From: an uncultured Rhodovulum sp.
Lineage (GTDB): Bacteria; Pseudomonadota; Alphaproteobacteria; Rhodobacterales; Rhodobacteraceae
Direction: 5' to 3'
Assembly: GCA_946221765.1 (NCBI GenBank)
Contig: CAMIMK010000204.1
Span: 1 to 5,980 of the forward strand
DNA length: 5,980 nt
A program made the translations under genes and the position numbers. The notes under the pieces were generated by a model. It ran no database searches and had not been told where the DNA came from. It saw nothing but the letters and a program-made list of their open reading frames with translations. How positions within the stretch are numbered: position 1 is the first letter of the stretch; every line of letters begins with the position of its first letter. Shown piece after piece: positions 1 through 4,996 of this stretch.

Positions 1-1140
1 CCCGAACAGGCTCAGGCTCTCCTGCTGGCGCTCGGGCGCGAACTCCCGCCCGATCCGCCCGCCGGCGTCGATCACCCCGGGGCCGAGCGGGCGGGGCAGC
101 ACCGCGAGCTGGTGGACCCTGCGATCCGCGAGCGCCGCGGCCAGCGCGTCCGCGTCGAGATACATCTCGTGCGGGGGGACAGGCTTGTAGACGCTGCCGA
201 GCTTCGAGCGGCTCGACAGCGCCTCGGCCCGGGCCCCATGCTGGTCGGCCAGCGCCGTCCAGCGCGCGGCATGGGCGGCCTCGAAACTGTCGTCGAGCAG
301 CACCGGCGCCCCGGGCAGGTAGTCGAAGAGCGTTTCCAGACGCGCGTGGAAGAAGGGCAGCCAGTGCTCGTAGCCCTGGTGATGCCGTCCGGCGCTGATC
401 GCCTCGTAGAGCGGGTCATCGGTGCCGGCGGCGCCGAACATCTCGCGGTAGCGGGTGCGGAAGCGCTGGATCGCCGGCTCGTCGAGGACCACCTCCGAGA
501 CCGGCGCAAGCTCCACACGCGCCACCGGCTCGGTCGTGCGCTGCGTCGCCGGATCGAAGCGGCGCGCGCTCTCCAGCACGTCCCCGAAGAGATCGAGCCG
601 CACCGGCGCCGGCGCGCCCGGCGGAAAGAGGTCAACAAGCCCGCCGCGCACAGCGAACTCGCCCCGCTCGGTGACGGTCGAGGACTGCGAGAAGCCCATC
701 CGCGCCAGATACCCGCGCAGCGCGGCCACATCGACCCGATGGCCGACCTCGGCGGTGAAGCTCGCCCCGGCCACCACGGCGCGGGCCGGCACCTTCTGCG
801 TCGCGGCATTGACCGTGGTCAGGATCGCCGCCGGACGGTCGAAGCCGTCGGCAAGCGCGGCAAGGGTCGCCATCCGCCGCGAGGAAATCTCCGGGTTGGG
901 CGAGATCCGGTCATAGGGCAGGCAGTCCCAGGCCGGAAATTCCAGGATCGGGACGCCGGGATCGAAGAAGCGGATCGCGGCCCGCATCGCCGCAAGCCGC
1001 GCGTCATCGCGCGCGACATGGATCACCGGGCCTTCGGCCCGGCGCAGGGTCTCGGTGAGATAGCGCGCGTCGAAGCCCTCGGGGCATCCACCCACGACGA
1101 GCCGCCCCTTCGCGCCGGGCGGTGCGGACCTGTCCGTCAT
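1..1140 (-). CDS. mfd: Transcription-repair coupling factor Mfd, N-terminal 380 codons (3' end beyond window)
   Basis: Mfd is a cytoplasmic ATP-driven translocase that pushes stalled RNA polymerase off DNA and recruits UvrA for excision repair. The frame is open from an ATG at 1140 to the window edge with no stop. The UvrB-like N-terminal module is visible: a segment reading FPAWDCLPYDRISPNPE at residues 68-84, then SSRRMATLAAL (86-96), TTVNAATQKVP (108-118), and the VTERGEFAVRGGLVDLFPPG stretch (156-175). All are hallmark sequences of domains D1a/D1b shared by Mfd and UvrB. LDLFGD follows at 182-187. The family is about 1,150 residues long, so this is roughly the first third; the RNA-polymerase-interacting domain and helicase motifs lie outside the window. 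UvrB is less likely because no Walker A motif appears in the first 60 residues. The ATG is preceded by only a weak G-rich ribosome-binding site. The gene follows the membrane-protein gene by 56 bp on the same strand, so co-transcription is plausible. Confidence 0.95.
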   Translation of the reverse strand, partial: MTDRSAPPGAKGRLVVGGCPEGFDARYLTETLRRAEGPVIHVARDDARLAAMRAAIRFFDPGVPILEFPAWDCLPYDRISPNPEISSRRMATLAALADGFDRPAAILTTVNAATQKVPARAVVAGASFTAEVGHRVDVAALRGYLARMGFSQSSTVTERGEFAVRGGLVDLFPPGAPAPVRLDLFGDVLESARRFDPATQRTTEPVARVELAPVSEVVLDEPAIQRFRTRYREMFGAAGTDDPLYEAISAGRHHQGYEHWLPFFHARLETLFDYLPGAPVLLDDSFEAAHAARWTALADQHGARAEALSSRSKLGSVYKPVPPHEMYLDADALAAALADRRVHQLAVLPRPLGPGVIDAGGRIGREFAPERQQESLSLFG

Positions 1141-1196
1141 GCCCCGCGACCTAGCGCACCCGCCGCGCACCGGCAAGCCGCCTCGCGCGCGCGGCA

Positions 1197-1712
1197 CTAC
1201 CCCCGGGGCGCGTGTTCGAGCAGGGCGAGCGAGACTGCCGCGGCGAGCCCGGTCCAGGCGATCAGCGCATGCCAGATCCGCCGCTTGCCGAGCGAGCGGC
1301 GAAGATCCTCGCCCCGCTGCCCCTTGCGCCGCACCGCCAGCGCGAGGCGCAGGGTAGAATAGGCGACGACGGCACGCGGGAACAGGAGGACGAAGGCCGC
1401 CTTGGCGAATTCGAGCCCGCTCCCGAAGCCCAGGACGAGGAGGACGGTCAGCCCGAAGCCCGCCAGCGCCGCCAGCGGCACGCCCGCCCGGTCATAGATG
1501 CCGCCGATCCGCAGGCTGGCCAGCCGCGCGAGGTCGTCGACCCGCGCCGCCACCTCCGGCAGGCGCCGCGCCCGCGGCACCATGTCGTTCGGCACGCCAA
1601 GCGTATGATGACAGACCCGGATCCAGACGGCGAGGGTCAGGATCCAGTACCAGATGCTCTGGAAGCTGCCGCCTCCGATGACCAAGGACACGCTTCGGCC
1701 CGCTCCCTCCAC
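1197..1712 (-). CDS. Small multi-span membrane protein of the 'component of SufBCD complex' family
   Basis: This is a 171-residue integral membrane protein with four likely hydrophobic spans, near residues 17-35, 77-97, 103-127 and 148-166. The N-terminal SFQSIWYWILTLAVW (16-30) and HTLGVPNDMVPRARR (36-50) resemble the SFSNLWYW and LGVPFDM signature that I recall from Rhodobacterales proteins annotated as a component of the SufBCD complex. That label is inherited annotation. Nothing in this sequence shows an iron-sulfur role: there is one cysteine (C34) and no recognisable cofactor motif. The start is a GTG at 1712. A later GTG at 1691 has a purine-rich GGAGGGAG about 11 bases upstream, but starting there would shorten the N-terminus relative to remembered homologues. 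The frame is closed upstream by a stop at 1761-1763, and no ATG is available. The family call is fairly secure; the function is unknown. Confidence 0.75.
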   Translation of the reverse strand: MEGAGRSVSLVIGGGSFQSIWYWILTLAVWIRVCHHTLGVPNDMVPRARRLPEVAARVDDLARLASLRIGGIYDRAGVPLAALAGFGLTVLLVLGFGSGLEFAKAAFVLLFPRAVVAYSTLRLALAVRRKGQRGEDLRRSLGKRRIWHALIAWTGLAAAVSLALLEHAPRG

Positions 1713-1734
1713 GGGCGACGCGGCGCCCCCGCCC

Positions 1735-1764
1735 TGTCTCGCCGATCGGGATGCGAGGCGTCAA
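1735..1764 (-). promoter_or_regulatory. Weak sigma70-like promoter candidate before the membrane-protein gene
   Basis: On the minus strand a TTGACG box (complement of 1759-1764) matches the -35 consensus at five of six bases. After an 18-base spacer comes GAGACA (1735-1740), a poor -10 box. It lies 22 bases before the GTG start at 1712. A good -35 with a weak -10 is not unusual in GC-rich alphaproteobacteria, but a match this short can arise by chance. Confidence 0.25.
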
Positions 1765-1765
1765 C

Positions 1766-1840
1766 CCGACCCACCGGAGTTCGTGAATCCCGGCGCACCG
1801 CCTGCGGCCCCGGGAGCCGTCCGGAGATCGGGTGGGTCGG
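1766..1840. repeat. 10-bp perfect inverted repeat with 55-bp spacer
   Basis: CCGACCCACC at 1766-1775 is the exact reverse complement of 1831-1840. The pairing does not extend on either side. The left arm sits directly behind the TTGACG box (minus-strand sense), so it could mark a pair of operator half-sites or a long stem in a read-through transcript. The spacing is long and no function is shown. Confidence 0.4.
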
Positions 1841-1847
1841 AAAGGCG

Positions 1848-1995
1848 GGCCTCCCGCGCGCGAGACCGTCGCGCAACGGCAGCAGGTCCGGCGGCCCTCC
1901 TGCGCTGCCTCCTTGCGCGGAGCACCCGCAATGCGCGGAGGCGGCCGTTGGCGTCCCGCGCCCCGGACCGTCCCTCAGCGGCAATAGGTCCGGCG
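1848..1995. repeat. Diverged direct repeat: 3' end of the extensin-like gene copied into the adjacent spacer
   Basis: Bases 1848-1893 and 1950-1995 align without gaps over 46 bp with about ten mismatches. Both carry AGGTCCGGCG at their right end and a CCCGCG block near the left. The right copy contains the stop codon and last codons (RRTYCR) of the extensin-like gene. The left copy lies in the spacer; in the same phase it would read RRTCCR and then continue without a stop. The spacer therefore seems to contain a decayed duplicate of the gene end, about 102 bp away. Confidence 0.5.
1907..1942 (-). terminator. Possible transcript-end hairpin downstream of the extensin-like gene
   Basis: GCCTCC (1907-1912) pairs with GGAGGC (1937-1942) and TTGCG (1913-1917) with CGCAA (1927-1931), leaving a five-base bulge (1932-1936) and a nine-base loop. 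The structure begins about 32 bases past the extensin-like stop codon, where a terminator is expected. No T-run follows it on the minus strand, so it is not a classic intrinsic terminator. It could stabilise a 3' end or be incidental in such GC-rich DNA. Confidence 0.3.
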
Positions 1996-2601
1996 ACGCT
2001 CGGCGATGTCGAAATGCAGGTGGTCCTCGTGAAAGGCATCCGAGCCCGGCCCCAGCACGGTCGTGAAGAGGCCGCAGGCCCCGGCGCGCAGCCGGGCCAC
2101 CTGCGCCGCTTCCGTGCCCGCGGCGCCCTTGATGCGCAGGACGCTGCCGTCCGCGCGCCGGAGCGCCATCACGTCCACCGCCCGGCCGAGCGCGTGTTCC
2201 GAGATCTTCGCCCCCGGCTGGTTGTTGCGGGTCCGGCAGACATATCCCGCCGCCACATCCACCCCGGCAAGACCGCCGCCGGTCTCCGACAGGGCCGGCC
2301 GTGCCACGGTCTCCAGCCACTGCGCCAGCGTGCGCGCCGTCTCGCAGGCAAGGACGGGTGCCGGCGACAGGGTGACGCCGCCGATCGACTCGAGCGCCAC
2401 CGCGTCGGTCAGCCGGCAGCCGCCCTGCTCGGACCGGGGCGCCTCCGGCCGGCCAACAAGACCGCCGAGATTGCAGACCGGTCCCGACTGCGTTGGCGCC
2501 GCCACGGGTACGAGCCCGTTTGGCCGGGGCGGTGGCGGGCGGTCATCGGCTGAGGCTGCCGCCACGGGGACAAGCAGCGCCAGCAGGACCGCACGGATCA
2601 T
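1975..2601 (-). CDS. Extensin-like C-terminal domain protein, probably secreted/periplasmic
   Basis: This is a 208-residue protein starting MIRAVLLALLVPVAAASA, a clear signal peptide with likely cleavage after residue 18, followed by a proline-rich linker (21-27). The body matches the extensin-like C-terminal domain family (Pfam PF06904) common in alphaproteobacteria. SEHALGRAVDV (134-144) contains an H136-x6-D143 pair, and HEDHLHFD (191-198) supplies further histidines. This H...D...HxH layout resembles LAS-type zinc peptidases such as MepA and VanY, which suggests a murein-active or murein-binding role, but activity is not established for the family. Six cysteines (43, 62, 86, 122, 176, 207) could form three disulfides, consistent with the periplasm. 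The start ATG overlaps the tyrC stop as ATGA, implying translational coupling; only a G-rich stretch precedes it. The frame stays open far upstream, but that is the shadow of tyrC. The signal peptide fixes this start. Confidence 0.85.
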   Translation of the reverse strand: MIRAVLLALLVPVAAASADDRPPPPRPNGLVPVAAPTQSGPVCNLGGLVGRPEAPRSEQGGCRLTDAVALESIGGVTLSPAPVLACETARTLAQWLETVARPALSETGGGLAGVDVAAGYVCRTRNNQPGAKISEHALGRAVDVMALRRADGSVLRIKGAAGTEAAQVARLRAGACGLFTTVLGPGSDAFHEDHLHFDIAERRRTYCR

Positions 2602-3509
2602 CCCCCGCCCGTCCCGCGCCCGAAGTCCGGGGCGGGCGTGTCCTGCCCGGCCTCGATGATCCCGCGCCGGATGGCCCGGGTGCGGGTGAAATAGTCGAAC
2701 AGCAGGTCGCCGTCCCCGAGGCGCACCGCACGTTGCAGGGCGAAGAGCTCCTCGGTGAAGCGGCCGAGGATGTCGAGGGTCGCCTCCCGGTTCGACAGGA
2801 AGACGTCGCGCCACATTGTCGGATCCGAGGCGGCGATGCGGGTGAAGTCCCGGAAGCCGGCGGCGGAATAGGTGATGACCTCGCTGGAGGTCACCTGCTC
2901 CAGATGGTCGGCGACACCGACCATCGTGTAGGCGATCAGGTGCGGCACATGGCTCGTCACCGCCAGCACCCGATCGTGGTGCGCGGGGTCCATGCAGTCG
3001 ACCCGGGCGCCCAGCGCCTGCCAGAAGTCGGCGAGCGCCGTCACCGCTGCGGGATCCGTCCCCGGCAGCGGCGTCAGCAGGCACCACCGGTTGTCGAAGA
3101 GGCTGGCGAAGCCCGCGCCGGGGCCGGAATGCTCGGTGCCGGCCAGCGGATGCCCCGGCACGAAGGCGACCCCCTCCGGCAGGTGCGGCCCGACCGCCTC
3201 CACCACCGCGGTCTTGACCGAGCCCACGTCCGTCACCGTCGCGCCCGGCGCGAGATGTGGCGCGATGGCGGCCGCCATCGCGCCCATCGCCCCGACCGGC
3301 ACGCAGAGGATGACGAGATCCGCCCCCCGGACGGCATCGCCGGGCGTGTCGTGGATCTCGCCGAGGCCGAGCCGGGCCGCCTCGGCCCGCGTCTGCGCGC
3401 TGCGGGCATAGCCGGTGATCCGGACCGGCAGGCCGGCCCGGCGGATCGCATGGCTGATCGACGAGGCGATGAGCCCGAGCCCGATCAGCGCGACATGGGT
3501 ATGGGCCAT
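2598..3509 (-). CDS. tyrC: Prephenate/arogenate (cyclohexadienyl) dehydrogenase
   Basis: This cytoplasmic enzyme of tyrosine synthesis oxidatively decarboxylates prephenate and/or arogenate with NAD(P)+. The 303 residues match the family's usual length. The N-terminal Rossmann motif reads IGLGLIASS (9-17). Then come TDVGSVK (93-99), PGHPLAGTEHSG (118-129), TSHVPHLIA (185-193) and GFRDFTRIAASDPTMWRD (218-235). By alignment from memory with Aquifex TyrA, S97, H120, H187 and R224 correspond to the active-site Ser, two His and Arg. No ACT domain or chorismate mutase domain is fused, so feedback control through such a domain is not expected. Two details bear on the cofactor: the third Rossmann glycine is Ala15, and the end of the second strand reads GYARS without the acidic residue typical of strict NAD enzymes. 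The ATG overlaps the hisC stop by one base (TGATG), and GGAGG lies about ten bases upstream. The symbol follows the hisC-linked tyrC of Zymomonas; tyrA is a synonym. Confidence 0.92.
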   Translation of the reverse strand: MAHTHVALIGLGLIASSISHAIRRAGLPVRITGYARSAQTRAEAARLGLGEIHDTPGDAVRGADLVILCVPVGAMGAMAAAIAPHLAPGATVTDVGSVKTAVVEAVGPHLPEGVAFVPGHPLAGTEHSGPGAGFASLFDNRWCLLTPLPGTDPAAVTALADFWQALGARVDCMDPAHHDRVLAVTSHVPHLIAYTMVGVADHLEQVTSSEVITYSAAGFRDFTRIAASDPTMWRDVFLSNREATLDILGRFTEELFALQRAVRLGDGDLLFDYFTRTRAIRRGIIEAGQDTPAPDFGRGTGGG

Positions 3510-4606
3510 CAGCTCCGGGCCTCCATGAAGGCCGTCACGGCGGCGACCACCCGGGCGCAGTCCGCCGCGGTGCCGACCGTGATCCGCAGCGCGGCCGGCA
3601 GCTTGTAGCCCGCCACCCGCCGCACGATGATCCCCTCGCCGCGCAGATGCGCGTCGCAGGCGATGGCGACCTCCGGGCTCTCGAAGCGGGCCAGGATGAA
3701 ATTCGCCGACGACGGGTCCGAGGGCACCCCGGCCGCCGCCAGCCCCGCGGCCAGCGCCGCGCGGTTGCGCACCGTCTCGGCCTGCGCCATCGCCATGTGG
3801 CCGGTGTCGCGCACCGCGGCCTCGGCGGCGGCGAGCGCGGCCGTGGACAGGTTGAACGGCCCGCGGATCCGGTTCAGCACGTCGATCACATGCCCCGGGC
3901 CGTAGCCCCAGCCGACCCGGAGCCCGCCGAGACCGTAGATCTTCGAGAAGGTCCGCGTCATCACCACGTTGTCGCGCGCCTCGACCAGCGCCGCATGGCC
4001 GTCGAAGCCGGGCGCGAATTCGGCATAGGCGGCATCGACCACCAGCAGCGCCTGCGGCGGCAGGCCGGCCGCCAGCCGTGCGACCTCCGCCTCCTCCAGC
4101 ATCGCGCCGGTCGGGTTGCTCGGGTTGGTGATGAAGACGACCCGCGTGCGCGCCGTGCAGGCGGCGAGGATCGCATCGACGTCGATCCGCCGCGCGCGCT
4201 CGGGCACCTCGACCGGCGTCGCGCCGACGGCCAGGGCACAGAGGCGGTGCAGGGCGAAGCTGTGCTCGGTATGCACGACCTCGTCCCCCGGCGCGGCATA
4301 GGCCTGGCAGAGGAAGATCAGGATCTCGTCCGACCCCACCCCGCAGATGATCCGCTCGGGGTCGAGCCCATGCACCGCGCCGATGGCGCCGCGCAGCGCC
4401 GCGTGGTCGGTGCCCGGGTAGAGATGCAGGCTGTCCGCCGCCGCGTGGAAGGCCGCGACCGTGGCCGGGCTCGCCCCGTAGGGGGACTCGTTCGCGCTCA
4501 GCTTCAGCACCTGCGCATGGCCGGCGAGGGTCGACTCGCCGCCCTTGTAGAGCGCGATGTCAAGGATGCCCGGCTGCGGGCGAATGGTGGGGTGCGGCTC
4601 GGACAT
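3509..4606 (-). CDS. hisC: Histidinol-phosphate / aromatic amino-acid aminotransferase
   Basis: This is a PLP-dependent class I/II aminotransferase of 365 residues, the usual HisC length. It interconverts histidinol phosphate and imidazole acetol phosphate (EC 2.6.1.9). Related alphaproteobacterial enzymes also transaminate aromatic keto acids, which fits the adjacent tyrC. Visible motifs are LSANESPYGASP (36-47, substrate arm), YPG (63-65), GVGSDEI (89-95, PLP phosphate), NPSNPTG (161-167), DAAYAEF (191-197, with D191 and Y194 contacting PLP), TFSKIYGLGGLRVGW (219-233, Schiff-base Lys222 and R230) and LRITVG (340-345, R341 for the substrate carboxylate/phosphate). No key residue is missing. 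The ATG at 4606 is preceded by AGGAAG with seven bases between, a strong ribosome-binding site. It is the first gene of the coupled hisC-tyrC-extensin unit and diverges from slyB. I cannot tell from sequence whether it is the only hisC in the genome. Confidence 0.93.
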   Translation of the reverse strand: MSEPHPTIRPQPGILDIALYKGGESTLAGHAQVLKLSANESPYGASPATVAAFHAAADSLHLYPGTDHAALRGAIGAVHGLDPERIICGVGSDEILIFLCQAYAAPGDEVVHTEHSFALHRLCALAVGATPVEVPERARRIDVDAILAACTARTRVVFITNPSNPTGAMLEEAEVARLAAGLPPQALLVVDAAYAEFAPGFDGHAALVEARDNVVMTRTFSKIYGLGGLRVGWGYGPGHVIDVLNRIRGPFNLSTAALAAAEAAVRDTGHMAMAQAETVRNRAALAAGLAAAGVPSDPSSANFILARFESPEVAIACDAHLRGEGIIVRRVAGYKLPAALRITVGTAADCARVVAAVTAFMEARS

Positions 4607-4613
4607 CCTGCGT

Positions 4614-4619
4614 CTTCCT
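4614..4619 (-). promoter_or_regulatory. hisC ribosome-binding site
   Basis: AGGAAG on the minus strand lies seven bases before the ATG at 4606. It is the clearest Shine-Dalgarno sequence in the window and supports this hisC start. It directly abuts the 22-bp palindrome at 4620-4641, so anything binding or folding there could affect hisC translation as well as transcription. Confidence 0.7.
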
Positions 4620-4641
4620 GCTAGAGACGCGCGTCTCTAGC
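4620..4641. promoter_or_regulatory. Perfect 22-bp palindrome at the hisC start region, candidate operator
   Basis: The half-site GCTAGAGACGC (4620-4630) is followed without spacer by its exact reverse complement (4631-4641); the next base pair out does not match. It contains CTAG, often a scarce tetranucleotide in bacteria, at both ends. It overlaps the proposed hisC -10 box and start point, the usual position for a repressor operator. As RNA it could form a nine-pair hairpin with a tight loop just before the ribosome-binding site. It has no T-run, so it is not a terminator. The symmetry is certain; the regulatory role is inferred. Confidence 0.6.
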
Positions 4642-4662
4642 GCGGGGCCGCCCCCATGGAAA
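4634..4662 (-). promoter_or_regulatory. Candidate hisC operon promoter
   Basis: On the minus strand TTTCCA (complement of 4657-4662, four of six matches to TTGACA) is separated by 17 bases from TAGAGA (complement of 4634-4639, three of six matches to TATAAT). Transcription would start near 4626 and leave a leader of about 20 bases that includes the ribosome-binding site. Spacing and position are good and the boxes are mediocre. The -10 box lies inside the palindrome. Confidence 0.3.
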
Positions 4663-4698
4663 GCCACGCCGGACGTGAAGCGCCCTGCCACCGGCATG

Positions 4699-4745
4699 CG
4701 CGCGCCGCTCCCGGGGCGCCGGCCCATGCCCGGGGGCGGCGCGCG
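4699..4745. repeat. Long GC-rich inverted repeat (17-pair stem, 13-base loop)
   Basis: Bases 4699-4708 are perfectly complementary to 4736-4745. The stem continues through a T/G pair (4709/4735) and six more G-C pairs (4710-4715 with 4729-4734), leaving loop 4716-4728. On a plus-strand RNA the T/G pair is an acceptable wobble; on a minus-strand RNA it becomes an A/C mismatch. No T-run follows on either side. Confidence 0.55.
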
Positions 4746-4800
4746 GGACCCCGTCCGCAGGGGCAACCGCAGCCAGGGCGCGGACAGGCGCGGGCCGAGG

Positions 4801-4856
4801 CCCTTTCCCCGATGAAGATGTCCCGGGAAGGGGGGGCCGGGGCCGGCCGCCCCCCC
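4801..4856. repeat. Two adjacent GC-rich hairpin elements with G7 and C7 tracts
   Basis: CCCTTTCCC (4801-4809) can pair with GGGAAGGG (4825-4832) with one bulged base, enclosing a loop containing GATGAAGATG. Next to it, and overlapping by three bases, a run of seven G (4830-4836) faces a run of seven C (4850-4856) across a GGCC-rich centre. The GATGAAGATGT core is noticeably less GC-rich than its surroundings and looks like a discrete element. It may be a dispersed repeat, which cannot be judged from one copy. Confidence 0.35.
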
Positions 4857-4862
4857 GGGGCC

Positions 4863-4949
4863 ACGCGACTGCGGCGCCCGGGTCGCGGAAACGCGACTGC
4901 GGCGCCCGGGTCGCGGGAATGTGTGATTGCCGCAGGCCGGGTGCGGGGA
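4863..4949. repeat. Tandem 28-bp repeat, two near-identical units plus a decayed third
   Basis: Units at 4863-4890 and 4891-4918 are identical except for one base (A/G at position 27). Each contains the dyad CGCGAC-N12-GTCGCG (4864-4869 with 4882-4887; 4892-4897 with 4910-4915). Bases 4919-4949 align as a third copy with small insertions and mostly C-to-T type changes. That copy carries the -35 box of the slyB promoter, and its end abuts the -10 box. The arrangement resembles tandem binding sites upstream of a promoter, but no regulator is identified. Confidence 0.75.
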
Positions 4950-4955
4950 TATGAC
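4927..4955 (+). promoter_or_regulatory. Likely sigma70-type promoter for slyB
   Basis: TTGCCG (4927-4932, four of six matches to TTGACA) and TATGAC (4950-4955, four of six to TATAAT) are spaced by exactly 17 bases. Transcription would begin near 4962, giving a leader of about 35 bases before the slyB ATG. This is one of the least GC-rich spots in the intergenic region. Confidence 0.5.
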
Positions 4956-4996
4956 GTGTCGCGGCGGACCACCGGCCGGAAACAACGAGAAAGCAG

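Larger units (their letters stand above)
4607..4996. other. Divergent intergenic region between hisC and slyB, rich in inverted and tandem repeats
   Basis: These 390 bp separate two divergent genes and contain no credible coding region; open frames crossing them show no recognisable motif and are by-products of the high GC content. From left to right I see the hisC ribosome-binding site, a perfect 22-bp palindrome, a GC hairpin, two short hairpins with G7 and C7 tracts, tandem 28-bp units, and a promoter for slyB. The region is longer than two divergent promoters would need, and its density of dyads is higher than in the adjacent genes. Confidence 0.7.

Noticed and set aside
112..1362. Long plus-strand open frame (416 codons) opposite mfd
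   Set aside because: It is antisense to a convincing mfd, has arginine- and glycine-rich composition typical of GC-rich shadow frames, and shows no recognisable domain.
1637..2320. Minus-strand frame with an internal PDLLPLRDG duplication that looked like a repeat protein
   Set aside because: It runs out of phase through the extensin-like gene; the repeated peptide comes from the nucleotide direct repeat at 1848-1893 and 1950-1995, reported as such.
2602..3087. Upstream extension of the extensin-like frame to 370 residues
   Set aside because: The extra N-terminal part overlaps tyrC in another frame and has no motif, and the internal Met at 2601 begins a clear signal peptide.
3647..4624. Long plus-strand open frame opposite hisC
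   Set aside because: Full-length motifs of HisC on the other strand explain the constraint; the plus-strand translation is low-complexity Arg/Gly/Ala/Asp and crosses the hisC start region.
4863..4949. CRISPR array
   Set aside because: The units are directly adjacent with no unique spacers, only two are well preserved, and no cas gene is nearby.
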